64,000 nucleotides of DNA from Elusimicrobiota bacterium (GTDB lineage: Bacteria; Elusimicrobiota; Elusimicrobia; F11), in the NCBI GenBank assembly GCA_022072025.1, contig JAJVIP010000014.1, forward strand, positions 66,906 through 130,905, given 5' to 3'. Position 1 is the first letter of the stretch. Each line of letters starts with the position of its first letter. Made by a program: the position numbers and the translations under genes. The notes beneath the pieces were generated by a model, which worked only from the letters and a program-made list of their open reading frames with translations, made no database searches and had not been told where the DNA came from. Positions 24,029-34,200 of the stretch are shown here, one piece after another.

Positions 24029-25818
24029 GATTGCATATTTAAACGAAGTGCCGGCTCAAAATGAGGATCTAGCTCCAAGCATTTTTTCAAGCTGTGCTGA
24101 CCCGCTGCTCTCCGACCAGATTTAAAATATAGAACGGATTCATTAAAACGAGCCAATGCATAGAGATAGATTACTTCCTCAGAAAATTGATTCCTCATAT
24201 ACCCCTTATGTGGCCGGGATTGAAGCCTAAAGTTAATCCATAGAGATTCACCCATCGAATTTGAAAGAGGTTCTTTCACCACTCGCAAAGCCAACCCTGA
24301 GGGTTCGACGTGATAGGGGTTTCCCATCACGCCCACCTTATGTAAGCGATTCCCCGGGACTCCTACCAGGTAGATGGGAATATGGCCCAGATATATTTTT
24401 ATTAGATGGCGAACCAAATTATCCCGCAATAACGTAGGTGGTAAATTTAAATCCGGGAAAATGATTTTCAGATGCTCTTTGTAGGCCGCGTTGATGTTAA
24501 AGTTCACCAGCCACAAATCGGGGCGTCGCCTTTCAACTTGTTGAAGATACCACAAGGTGAAAAGTGAATTATCTCCATCCACCAACACCAACGCATTTGG
24601 CTCTAGGGAGGACATTAAGTCCATCCCATAGGTTTCACACAAATCAAACTCTCTGAGGTTGAGTTTCTGAAGATTGGAGCCCCAAAGCCAAACAGGCAAC
24701 AATATGAAAAGGAATCCGCTCCCTTTCGTTCGTTGGTTCATTCGTTGACCCAAGGACAAGACGCCCCAGCCGATGAAGAAAGCAACAACACAAAAGGAAG
24801 GAATTAAAAACCGTTCTAAAATGGCGCGAATGGCCACGGAATCAGGTGTCATGCGGGCCATAAGAAAAAAGAGGGGTCCACTTAAGATAAAAGACGTCAA
24901 GAAAGTGACCGTAAAGAAGGGTTTCGATTTAGAAAGATAAAACAAGCCGCTCAATCCCATTAAAACGCCAAGCGGAGTGAAACTCTTGAGCAAGGAAGAG
25001 AAATAATAGCCAAGAATTATCAATGCGCCGTTGGCCGTTAGCTCACTGTATTGAGGTGTGAGCATGACGGTTCCATAATCCCGCCGAGTGAGGTGCGCGA
25101 TAAAGCGTTCCCAGTTTAAAATGTTGCCGCTGTTAAGAAACGGCGCTTGATACGCTCGAATGGGAAGGGTGAGATTCAGCGAAAAACCCAACAAGAAAAA
25201 GAAAATAAATAGAGGTCCTACTTTTAGAGCCCATTTTTTTAACCCCGATATTCCACGGACACGGGCATAAAGAATGAAAGAGTATGCCGGCAGGAAGAAG
25301 ACGACCGAATGATGATGGGAAAACCCAAACCCAAGTGACAATGCGAAAACCATCAACCAGTGGCCACTTTCTGCGGCACTCTTTTCGTGCCATTGAATCA
25401 GGCTATACCATTGGAGAAACAGAAGCGCCGCCGTCAGAGCCGAATGTTCGGGAACCAGGCTGTAGAGCCAAAAGTGATAGGAAAAAGCCAATGTCCATGC
25501 GCCCAAAAGAGAAAGGACTTTTTCTCCGCTCCAATGAACCAATAGCTGATAGAGAAAAAAAGTCGCCAGGCTTCCCGCGAAAGCAATGGAGAGACCCACT
25601 CCGCTCGCGGAAGAACCCGGTGTCATCGAATCAAAAACCCGTCCCAACAAAGTCAAAAACGGATATCCAGGAGCATGGGCCACCCCGAGCGAGGCGGCTG
25701 CGGTGGTCAACTCGGCGGAATCTCCGCAACTGATGATTGTCCGGGAGTGGGTATAAAAATAAGTAGCAAAGGGAACTCCAAAAGCCAACAGACTCCCCGC
25801 CTCAAATTTCAGTTTCAT
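24025..25818 (-). CDS. DUF2723 membrane protein (GT-C fold-like)
   Basis: 597-aa polytopic membrane protein. The DUF2723 signature is near the N-terminus: SCGDSAELTTAAASLGVAHAPGYPFLTLLGRVF, which in GT-C-like proteins places the acidic catalytic-type residue (GDSAE) on the outer face. About ten membrane helices follow, then a soluble C-terminal domain (from about residue 400) with MDLMSSLEPNALVLVDGDNSLFTLWYLQQ, typical of the family. DUF2723 proteins in related genomes are implicated in surface glycosylation, including O-mannosylation-like reactions, but the substrate is unknown here. It is divergent from the next gene with about 70 bp between them. Confidence 0.82.
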   Translation of the reverse strand: MKLKFEAGSLLAFGVPFATYFYTHSRTIISCGDSAELTTAAASLGVAHAPGYPFLTLLGRVFDSMTPGSSASGVGLSIAFAGSLATFFLYQLLVHWSGEKVLSLLGAWTLAFSYHFWLYSLVPEHSALTAALLFLQWYSLIQWHEKSAAESGHWLMVFALSLGFGFSHHHSVVFFLPAYSFILYARVRGISGLKKWALKVGPLFIFFFLLGFSLNLTLPIRAYQAPFLNSGNILNWERFIAHLTRRDYGTVMLTPQYSELTANGALIILGYYFSSLLKSFTPLGVLMGLSGLFYLSKSKPFFTVTFLTSFILSGPLFFLMARMTPDSVAIRAILERFLIPSFCVVAFFIGWGVLSLGQRMNQRTKGSGFLFILLPVWLWGSNLQKLNLREFDLCETYGMDLMSSLEPNALVLVDGDNSLFTLWYLQQVERRRPDLWLVNFNINAAYKEHLKIIFPDLNLPPTLLRDNLVRHLIKIYLGHIPIYLVGVPGNRLHKVGVMGNPYHVEPSGLALRVVKEPLSNSMGESLWINFRLQSRPHKGYMRNQFSEEVIYLYALARFNESVLYFKSGRRAAGQHSLKKCLELDPHFEPALRLNMQS

Positions 25819-25870
25819 GGTTGAAAGATATCATTGATTGATCCGCCTTGGCTTGATGAAATAAATCGGT

Positions 25871-25878
25871 GATACAAT
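25871..25878 (+). promoter_or_regulatory. -10-like element upstream of the membrane/TPR gene pair
   Basis: The sequence TGATACAAT at 25870-25878 is an extended -10 (TGn-TACAAT), with a weak TTGGCT 19 bp upstream. The predicted start near 25885 is about 5 nt before ATG 25890, so again little or no leader is expected. Confidence 0.4.
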
Positions 25879-25889
25879 GCGAACCGAAA

Positions 25890-28490
25890 ATGATCAACCT
25901 TGGGGTTTCAATTAAATTACCCGCCGTCTGGCGTTGGACTCTTTCCTTTTTATTGTTCTCTTTGTTGATGGTGGGAACAGTGCGCCTCGCCTTGTTCAAG
26001 GTGATGGACCGTGATTTTTGGTGGCATGTGAAAGCCGGTGAAATTATGGTGAGCACGCAAAATCTGATCCAAACAGAACCTTTTTCCTATGCCCGGGTAG
26101 GGAAACCCTATTTGGCCACCTATGAATGGCTGGCGCAAGTGGTGTTGTACCTGGTTCACCACACAGGGGGGATTCAAGGCGTCATCCTTTTCCGAATCTT
26201 TATGGTCTTTTTGTGTGTGTTGGGGCTTTTGGCGTTGAGCCCACGAAGTGTCTGGTGGGCTTCTCTCGTTGCTTTCACAGCTGTATTGGCCGCTCAACCT
26301 GGCTTTATGGATCGTCCACAGCTGTTCACTTTTGCGATCCTCTGTTGGTTTTTTTTCTTTCTTACCCGATACCTCGATCAAAGGTCCGCCCTGGCCTCTC
26401 TCATTGTGTTGCAGATTTTTTGGACGAATTTTCACGGAGCTGCCTGTGTGGTGGGGTTGATGATGTGGGGATGGCTTTGCATCGACCAAATGGTGGGTTT
26501 GTTGTTGGACGCCAAACGATCTGGTCGGATCTGGCCTCACATAATTCAAAAATCAGAATTCAAATGGTTGGTGGGGGGAACGGTCGGGCTCATGATGGCG
26601 ATGCTCATTTCGCCAAATTTCCTCTCTAGTTTCAAATATTTGAATCAACTTTTGACCGACAAAACCATCGCTTTCATCGGCGAATGGCAACCCACTGAGC
26701 GGGCCATTTATCTGAAACGCATGGGGCCGGTGGCGTTGGCAGGGTTATGCGGGGTCCTGGTTTCGCGGAGAAATAAAATTTTCCTAAGTGGAGTTTATCT
26801 CACGTTGGGGTTCATGTCTTTACAGGCTGTGCGGCACGAAATGTTGTTCGCGTTTGGGTCGGCTGGGGTTGCCGTTTACGGGCTGGGGAACAGTTTTCTG
26901 GCCGATCGAGCGGAACGGTTTTTGGCCATACGGCCGCTTTTGACCGCAGGCAGCGCGGGGTTGTTGTTTCTCCTCCTTTTATTTCAGGCGCGGGTTCAGT
27001 ACGCGAATTTTTGTCGGCGTGACAGCCTCCAAGGTTGGGGTGTCTTTGACTTGGCGCGCGGCGCGTATGATTTTGTGGAGCGTGAAAAAATTTCAGGGCA
27101 TATGTTCAATACCTACGGCATTGGGGGTTATCTGCTTTTCCGCGGACACCCCCGCCGTCAAGTTTTTATTGATGGGCGTAATGTGGATTATGGATTCGAT
27201 TACATGATGGCCGCTTACAAGGCTGGATATGATCCACAGCGGTGGGATGAGATTGAGGGTCGTTATCAATTCACTTATGCCATCATGGATTACGATGTCA
27301 TCAAAGAAAAACAAGGGATCCCGTATGTGGGCCACTTGTCCCAAAATCCGAATTGGGTTTTGGTGTATTTGGATGATTGGTGTGTTGTTTATTTAAAAGA
27401 CACACTTGAGAACCGTCCCGTTATTGAGAAACGGGCTTTTCACGTAATATCGCCCTTTTATTTGGAATCAGGAATTGTTCCAAAAGGATTTGATCGAAAG
27501 GGCCCTGAAATCGAGTCCGAGTTGAGACGCGCTCTTCGAGAGGCTCCGGATTCCATGAAACTTCACAATGCGCTTTCGAGTGTTTTGTTGTCCAAAGGAA
27601 ACAAAGAAGAGGCCCTGTATTGGGCCGAAAAATCAGTCCGTCTGAGGCCCCATCGACCGGAATCCCATTCCACATTAGCGGCGGCGTACTTGTCCTTGGA
27701 GCGTTGGAGAGAAGCGGCGTTGGCTTACGACACCATGGTTAAAAAAGCGGGGCCTGATTATCCCAGCATTCGCTACGACATTATCGCGGGGGTGTTTTCA
27801 AAAGCCGGGTTGGCCAAAGAGGCCCGATATTATCACCGCAAAGCGGTTTTGGCCGACCAGTGGGGCAACCTAAGCAGTCTCGATTCACCGGTCGGCGGTT
27901 CCATTCCTCTCCCTCACCAGGGACCCAGGCGTTCAGGAGATCCGACTGAATCATCGATGTCCCCTGTTGAATCAACGTCCCCAAGGTTTCCAATGGACGC
28001 GGTCCCTGTTGAGGTGTTGAGCGGAGATGAAGCAAAAAAGTTTTTAGATACGCAAAGACTTCAACCAAATTCGAAACAGGATAAAGCTCATGAGAAAAAA
28101 TTGCTGGGTGATTTGATGTCGGAGCTCCCAAAATTATCGCGGGAACACAACCAAAAAGGAATTGCCCTGGCTGAGGCGGGAAAAATGGAGGAAGCCAAAA
28201 CCTCTTTTCTAGAGGCTCTCAAAATCAATCCCAGTTATCCTGAGGCCAATAACAATCTGGGCAGTGCTTATCTCCAAGAAGGAAATGTGGAAAAGGCGTT
28301 GGAATTCTATGAGCGGGCATTAAAATCTAATCCTGATTATGCCGATGCTCATTACAACAAAGCGCTCTGCCTGCTTCGCAAAAACGAATTGGATCGCGCG
28401 TTAAACCACGCTCAAAAGGCGCAAGAACTGGGACGAAATTCGGCGGATTTGCTCTCGGCCATCGCCGCCGCAAAGGGACATCGGCCGTGA
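25890..28490 (+). CDS. Polytopic membrane protein with GGYL motif and C-terminal TPRs, copy 1
   Basis: 866 aa. The N-terminal half is a membrane domain of about ten helices starting with the family motif DRDFWWHVKAGEIM and EPFSYARVGKPYLATYEWLAQV. It ends in a periplasmic segment with MFNTYGIGGYLLFRGHPRRQVFIDGRNVDYG. This D-x-D-x-WWH-x-K-x-GE and GGYL-x-FIDGR pairing marks a broad family of uncharacterised GT-C-like envelope proteins. The C-terminal 340 residues contain TPR repeats, a Ser/Pro-rich spacer (about 680-720), and two canonical TPRs near the end (AKTSFLEALKINPSYPEANNNLG, ALEFYERALKSNPDYADAHYN). The ATG at 25890 is preferred over GTG 25869, which lies in the predicted promoter. The next gene is a paralogue in a GTGA overlap. 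Confidence 0.72.
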   Translation: MINLGVSIKLPAVWRWTLSFLLFSLLMVGTVRLALFKVMDRDFWWHVKAGEIMVSTQNLIQTEPFSYARVGKPYLATYEWLAQVVLYLVHHTGGIQGVILFRIFMVFLCVLGLLALSPRSVWWASLVAFTAVLAAQPGFMDRPQLFTFAILCWFFFFLTRYLDQRSALASLIVLQIFWTNFHGAACVVGLMMWGWLCIDQMVGLLLDAKRSGRIWPHIIQKSEFKWLVGGTVGLMMAMLISPNFLSSFKYLNQLLTDKTIAFIGEWQPTERAIYLKRMGPVALAGLCGVLVSRRNKIFLSGVYLTLGFMSLQAVRHEMLFAFGSAGVAVYGLGNSFLADRAERFLAIRPLLTAGSAGLLFLLLLFQARVQYANFCRRDSLQGWGVFDLARGAYDFVEREKISGHMFNTYGIGGYLLFRGHPRRQVFIDGRNVDYGFDYMMAAYKAGYDPQRWDEIEGRYQFTYAIMDYDVIKEKQGIPYVGHLSQNPNWVLVYLDDWCVVYLKDTLENRPVIEKRAFHVISPFYLESGIVPKGFDRKGPEIESELRRALREAPDSMKLHNALSSVLLSKGNKEEALYWAEKSVRLRPHRPESHSTLAAAYLSLERWREAALAYDTMVKKAGPDYPSIRYDIIAGVFSKAGLAKEARYYHRKAVLADQWGNLSSLDSPVGGSIPLPHQGPRRSGDPTESSMSPVESTSPRFPMDAVPVEVLSGDEAKKFLDTQRLQPNSKQDKAHEKKLLGDLMSELPKLSREHNQKGIALAEAGKMEEAKTSFLEALKINPSYPEANNNLGSAYLQEGNVEKALEFYERALKSNPDYADAHYNKALCLLRKNELDRALNHAQKAQELGRNSADLLSAIAAAKGHRP

Positions 28491-30412
28491 AAAACGCGGC
28501 TCCCAATACCGATTTTCTCAGATGGCTGGGCATCGCGTCGTGGCTTGGATTGGCGGCCTTTGTTTGGTTTTACGGCGTCTACAAACTTTCCGATGTCGAT
28601 TTGTGGTGGCACATCAAAGCCGGTGAGCTCATGGCGCAAACGCGTTCGCTCATCGATTTCGAGCCGTTCGCGCACACCATCGAAGGCCAGCCTTACGGAG
28701 CCCGCTTTGAATGGCTATTTCAAGTAATCGTTTACGTGATTCACCGGGCCGGAGGAGATGCGGGAGTGATTTGGATGCGGTTGATGCTATTTGGAGCGAC
28801 GCTGGTGTTGCTTTTGTCGGTTGATCCGAAAAGAGTTTGGCCCAATGTGTTCGTCGCGATTCTGGCTGCGGTGGCGGCCCGACCCGGGTTGGTGGAACGG
28901 CCGCAGATGTTCAGCTACGCCTTTTTTGCCGGGTTTTTTCTTTTGTCAGCCAAGTGGGGGGAAGAAGGGATCTCTCCACGAACGCGCCATATTCTCATCG
29001 CCATGGCGACGCTGATTCAAGTTCTGTGGGTCAATCTGCACGGTGCGGTTGCGCTCGCGGCGTTTTTTGTCACGGGGCCGCTACTCATTGAAGAAATTAT
29101 TTCTCGCAGTCCCCACATGCGCTGGACATTTCTGTTGAATGCGGTTTTATTCGGAGCGCTCTTTGTTTCGCCGGACGGCTGGTGGTCATTCAGCTATGTG
29201 TTTCGCCTCAACCGCGACGCGGCCTACACCTTGATCGGCGAGTGGCGGCCTCGTGAATTTTCGATCTATATCAGGAATTTGGGCCCCCTGTGGGTGTTGG
29301 CCTTGGCCTCTTTTGCGATCTCACGGTCGCGAAGGATTTTTTGCGCCGGTGTCTTGGCCATCACGGGATTTTTATCCACGCGCGCGCTGCGTCATGAGAT
29401 GTTTTTTGATTGGGCGGTGGTCGGATCGGTCGCGCTTCTTTTAAAGCACAGCCCCTGGTGGCGTCGCGGAATCGAAAAAATCACGTCGAAGCCTGGTGCG
29501 GCAAGCGCCGTCACCCTCGCCATCGGGCTTTTGCTTTTCTTTCACGCCAAGCGATCCTATGCGGATTATGCGCTTCGCGACGGTCTTCGGGGTTGGGGAG
29601 CCAACGTTCCGGCGCGTAATGCTTACGATTTTATCGAACGGGAAAATATTCGCGGAACGATGTTCAATTCTGACGCTTTGGGCGGTTATCTCATGTACCG
29701 TGGACATCCCGATCGTAAAATTTTCATTGATGGGCGGAATTGGGATTACGGCCCGGAGTTGGTGATGGAAACCTTTCGCGCCTCTTTTGACGCCGGCGCT
29801 TGGGAAAAACTCGAACGCGCCTTTGGGCTGAGCTACGCGGTCATTTATTACAACGGCTCCGACGACCGCACGAATTTCCCCGGTGTCATGGTGCTTGGAA
29901 AACATCCCGGCTGGGCGCTGGTGTTTTTGGATGATCAATGCGCGGTGTATGTAAAACGGCAATCCCTCAACCAAAATTTGATATCCAAAAAGGAACTTAA
30001 GATCCTCACACCGGAAAAATTAGAAGACCCCGCTTGGGTTGCGAGTTTTTCTGAAGCGGAAGCGAGTCGACTGAGAGAGGAAATCAATCAAGTTCTGTCA
30101 GACAGCCCGGAGCATTCAAAAACTCTATTGGTGAAAGGGGCGCTGCACGTCCGCCTGGAACAATATGGAGAGGCTGAAAAAATCTATCTGGATTTGGAAA
30201 TGCAAAAGCCGCATTTGCCCCGGGTTTGGGCGCAACATGCGGCTCTCAAAGTGAAATTGGGCGATTGGCGGCAAGCGGGAGAATTGTTCGATCACATGGT
30301 AAAAAAAGCGGGGCGATCATACCCGAACATCAATTATCAATACATCGCCGGCGTGTGGGAAAAAGCGGGCAATGCGTCAAAGTCCGAGTTTTACAGACGG
30401 CGGATGCAATAA
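28487..30412 (+). CDS. Polytopic membrane protein with GGYL motif and short TPR tail, copy 2
   Basis: 641-aa paralogue of the preceding protein. It has the same motifs in the same order: DVDLWWHIKAGELMAQTRSLIDFEPF at the start, GEWRPREFSIYIRNLGPL in mid-membrane domain, MFNSDALGGYLMYRGHPDRKIFIDGRNWDYG, and a final KAGRSYPNINYQYIAGVWEKAGN that parallels copy 1. It lacks the long C-terminal TPR extension and has only two or three degenerate helical repeats. The start is the GTG at 28487 overlapping the upstream stop. Tandem duplication with loss or gain of the TPR tail is the simplest history. The function is unknown; a sugar- or peptide-linked envelope role is inferred from the GT-C-like architecture. 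Confidence 0.72.
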   Translation: MKNAAPNTDFLRWLGIASWLGLAAFVWFYGVYKLSDVDLWWHIKAGELMAQTRSLIDFEPFAHTIEGQPYGARFEWLFQVIVYVIHRAGGDAGVIWMRLMLFGATLVLLLSVDPKRVWPNVFVAILAAVAARPGLVERPQMFSYAFFAGFFLLSAKWGEEGISPRTRHILIAMATLIQVLWVNLHGAVALAAFFVTGPLLIEEIISRSPHMRWTFLLNAVLFGALFVSPDGWWSFSYVFRLNRDAAYTLIGEWRPREFSIYIRNLGPLWVLALASFAISRSRRIFCAGVLAITGFLSTRALRHEMFFDWAVVGSVALLLKHSPWWRRGIEKITSKPGAASAVTLAIGLLLFFHAKRSYADYALRDGLRGWGANVPARNAYDFIERENIRGTMFNSDALGGYLMYRGHPDRKIFIDGRNWDYGPELVMETFRASFDAGAWEKLERAFGLSYAVIYYNGSDDRTNFPGVMVLGKHPGWALVFLDDQCAVYVKRQSLNQNLISKKELKILTPEKLEDPAWVASFSEAEASRLREEINQVLSDSPEHSKTLLVKGALHVRLEQYGEAEKIYLDLEMQKPHLPRVWAQHAALKVKLGDWRQAGELFDHMVKKAGRSYPNINYQYIAGVWEKAGNASKSEFYRRRMQ

Positions 30413-30529
30413 TTCCCATTGGTCCGAAGGCCGCAGTTGGAAGAGGGCCCCCTCAGCACGCGAAATTTGACAACCTCTTTCCATTTTTTGATCGATGCGC
30501 CCCTTCCCTCCAAAAAGGAGAATTCACCA

Positions 30530-30742
30530 ATGAACACTGTAACACTGTCCCACTTCAACAAAGAAATCGGATTAACCTATCAGGATCTTGACGGGCGGTT
30601 TCGCCGGTTGGCTTTGGAAATCATCAAAAACAGTCATGATATTCGCGATATGAAGGTTGTGGCCCCCATCTTGAGTGAAATGCGGGAGAATTTATGGCAT
30701 GTTCTCAATCGGCTTGACGCGCTTGAAAGAAAGTCACCCTGA
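30530..30742 (+). CDS. Small helical protein, unknown
   Basis: 70 aa starting at ATG 30530, preceded by the Shine-Dalgarno AAGGAG at 30515-30520 (9-nt spacing). It is predicted all-helical (IGLTYQDLDGRFRRLALEIIKN, LSEMRENLWHVLNRLDALERK) without a signal peptide. I do not recognise the family. The good ribosome binding site and clean start distinguish it from the random small frames around it. It stands alone between the membrane/TPR pair and the giant gene. Confidence 0.55.
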   Translation: MNTVTLSHFNKEIGLTYQDLDGRFRRLALEIIKNSHDIRDMKVVAPILSEMRENLWHVLNRLDALERKSP

Positions 30743-31210
30743 TTCACAACTTGAAAAATTTACTCTGGGGACACTCCATTTGCCCAACCTGCCGGCATGG
30801 ACGGTCAACTGACAAATTAGAAATTTGTTTCTAATTTGACTGCGGCCGAAGCCCCGGAAAAGTGGCAGCCCGAAGGGGTGCCCTCGACCAGCAGTCCCGA
30901 TCCAAGAGACGTCGAAAAACTCAAGAACATGGGCGCAAAAATAAACGCTCATTATTGTGTCTTCATTTCTCGTTCCGAAAGGTCCATACAGTCTCCAAAT
31001 ATCCTGATTACCAATATCAAAGGATTCCTAAAGCATTTAAAGAAATATTGCAATTAAGAGCAGGCCGAGGCTCGAAAAACGCATTGATTTTACGCGGTAG
31101 TGGGTTTTGAAAAATTATTCACAACTTTGTCACACAACTTCAAAAATTCGCGTTGAAAAATCAGCCTGTTCTGATGTGTTTCCAAACCTAAAGTAAAATT
31201 TAGCTTTTCC
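30743..31210. other. Non-coding spacer upstream of the giant gene
   Basis: I see no convincing gene in this stretch. It contains an AT-rich perfect hairpin (30813-30838: CAAATTAGAAA, loop TTTG, TTTCTAATTTG), which could be a terminator for the preceding genes or a protein-binding site; a GC-rich near-palindrome GGCAGCCC-GAA-GGGGTGCC just downstream; and a single DnaA-box-like TTATTCACA at 31115-31123. Short open frames (for example 30,836-31,057) lack a ribosome binding site and known motifs. Confidence 0.5.
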
Positions 31211-31238
31211 TTGAATTCTTGCCGGCCGTCCTTATAAT
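31211..31238 (+). promoter_or_regulatory. Sigma70-like promoter of the giant gene
   Basis: TTGAAT (31211-31216), a 16-bp spacer and a perfect TATAAT (31233-31238). Transcription would begin near 31,245, practically on the ATG at 31246; no Shine-Dalgarno is present, so the transcript is predicted to be leaderless. Confidence 0.65.
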
Positions 31239-31245
31239 CATCTAT

Positions 31246-34200
31246 ATGGAACCGGCCGCCAAATCCCTCCCCCGATTTTCGCATCCCGCCATCAAATTCT
31301 TTTCCTCCCTATTCTTGTTCGCTTCATTTGTATCCCTCGCATCGGCTGATATCGTGACATGGACTGGAACGGCTAGCAGCGCCTGGTCAAACGCAAGCAA
31401 CTGGAGTCCCAATAAGGTGCCCACCTCAACTCACGACGTCATCGTTCCGGACGTCGCCACCGATCCCATTTTGAACACCCATGTCAGCATTTCAAGTCTG
31501 ACGATTTCTGCCGGCGGTTTGCTCACGCTTAACAACTTCAACCTCACCGTGTCCTCGGACGTTTATATTCGCGGGAATCTCACATGCTCAAACACCGAGC
31601 AAATCACTTTGCAAGGGCAATGGGGGGCCTTCAGCGGTTCAACTTTCACCGCCGCATCTTCTACGGTAACGTTTAATCTCGTCACTGTTTCAACAATCAC
31701 CGGTTCCACCACGTTTTATAACCTGCGGCTCATTGACACTGGATACGTGGGCGCATCTGATCCAGATATCTTTTTTGAGGAGGGAACAACTCAGTCGATC
31801 ATGGGGAATTTAACAATAACGGGAATCCCCGGAAATCTTTTGGTCATGCGTTTGTTAGCTGGATCCCCGCCATGGCGGATTAGATCGACTGGCTTGCGCA
31901 ATATTAGTTACGTGGATGTGTGTTGTTCCAGCGCGGTGGGTTCGACCATCAATGCGGAAAATTCCTGGGACGCCGGCAGCAACACCAACTGGACCTTTAT
32001 TAGTTCCGGACAAGTGGGCGGGATTATGAACGGAATGAACGGCGGAAATCTGGCGGGGCAAGCAAATGCGATTGGAGACTGGACATTTTTTGAGCCGGTC
32101 TACTCAAAATCAGGCAGTAACGACGGGCCCAATAAAACCGGATTTTATAATGTTTTCGATGTCGCCATCGACACGGTGACCCATCGCCTTTTCGTATGCG
32201 ATACAGACCACGATCGTATTTTGATTTTTGATCTGAACTCTGACAATTCTCTGAAAGATAGGGTGGCGGACGCCGTTTTAGGCACAGCGGATTTTTTTTC
32301 AAGGGGGACTTCTGGTAGTACCGCGTCCAATTTTGATACGTCCGGAGGTATCGCCTATGATGCAGGCGGTCAACGTTTGTTTGTTTCGGATTCCGGTTCA
32401 CATCGGATACTGGTGTTTAATGTGGCTTCCATATCCAACGGTGAAAGCGCCGTTAACGTTCTCGGGCAATCGGATTTTACTTCTGGAGGCTATGGTACCA
32501 CACAATCCAGACTAAGAGAGCCTCAGGGCATGTCCTATGAGGGTGTTAATAAGCGGTTATTCGTAGCGGATGAAGCAAATAATCGGGTGTTGGTGTTTGA
32601 CGTTGGCTCTATTACTGACGGTGAACCGGCAGTCAACGTTTTGGGCCAGGCGGATTATACTTCTAGCGCAGGACAAACGACTCAGTCTCGGTTTGACAAC
32701 CCTAATTTCGTTGTTATCGATGAGGCGTCAAATCGTTTATTTGTTTCAGAGGGTGATAACAGCCGCGTGATGGTTTTTGACATAGGCTGGATTGACGATG
32801 GTGAAAACGCAGTGAATGTTTTGGGGCAGCCCAACTTCACATCCCTTGATGCTGCGACAACGCAATCTCAATTTGCTCAAGCGGCAGGATTGGCTTATGA
32901 TTCTCAGGGTCAACGTCTTTTTGTGAGTGACGTTTACAATTATCGAATTTTGGTTTTTGATGTTTCATCTATTGCTGACGGAGAAGATGCTGTCAACGTC
33001 TTGGGGCAAACCGATTTCACATCTTCGACCCCGGGAACCACCCAATCTAAATTTTATTATCCTTTCGGTCTTGGATATGGTGCCGCAGGGGGGTTTTTAT
33101 ACCTCCCAGATTATAATGCGAATCGCTTGTTGATATTTGATGTGAATTCGATATCGAATGGAGAAAATGCCGTGTCTCTTCTCGGTCAAACAAACAACGA
33201 TGCCTCTTCACTTCAACCCGTTTACACCAAAGGTTACCGGAATGACGGCCCCAATAAGACCGGATTCAATTCCCCGTATGATCTTGCGATCGACACAACC
33301 ACCCACCGTCTGTTCGTAGCCGATGAGGGAAACCGCAGAGTTCTTGTGTTTAATTTAAACGCTGAAAACAAGCTGGAAGATTATGTGGCGGACAATGTTC
33401 TTGGTCAGCCTGATTTCAATACGTCGAATCTTTATGGTGGGCAAGCCTATTTGACCTCTCCGCGCAGATTGGCTTATGACCCCAGTGGGTCTCGTTTGTT
33501 CGTGTGCGATTCCACCTACCATCGTGTGTTGGTATTTAATGTCAGCGCCATAACGGACGGTGAGAATGCCGTCAATGTATTGGGGCAACCCGATTTTACC
33601 TCGGTCACGCAAAGCACCACGCAATCGCTGATGGGAGACCCCGAAGGCGTCCTCTTTGATAATGATTATGGGCGGTTGTATGTGTCGGACAGCACCAACA
33701 ACCGTGTCTTGGTATACGACGTCACGTCAATATCCGACGGCGAGAATGCGGTGAACGTTTTGGGACAGTCGGATTTTACAACCGGCGACTTGTCGATTAC
33801 GCAATCGGGCTTCTATTACCCAACCGGACTGGCCTATGATGCTACCGGTGACCGTTTGTTTGTTTCCGATTCTAACCCAGACCGCGTGTTGGTTCATTCG
33901 GTGGGTTCTATTACGGATGGGCAAAACGCCGATTACGTCTTGGGGCAGGCGGATTTCACCTCTCAAACCAACAGCACCACACAATCTCGTCTGTATTATC
34001 CGCAAGGTCTCTCTTACGATGCGGTCGGAGGACAATTGTTTGTGGGAGACACGAACAACAACCGCGTCATGGTCTTTGATGTAAATTCCATCAGCGATGG
34101 GGAAAATGCAGTCAACGTATTAGGGCAGGAAAATTTTACGACGTGGTTGGGCGGCACTACGCAATCGCGCCTTGGAAATCCGTATGGGATTGCGTATGAC

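Noticed and set aside
30836..31057. 73-aa open frame in the spacer upstream of the giant gene
   Set aside because: No ribosome binding site, no recognisable motif, and a second unrelated frame overlaps it; not supported as a gene.
31115..31123. DnaA box (TTATTCACA) as sign of a replication origin
   Set aside because: A single box without a cluster, AT-rich unwinding region with dnaA/dnaN neighbours is expected by chance.
32278..34140. Regular 180-bp periodicity that might be a CRISPR-like or satellite array
   Set aside because: The units are coding, divergent at DNA level and match beta-propeller blades; no identical spacers-and-repeats structure.
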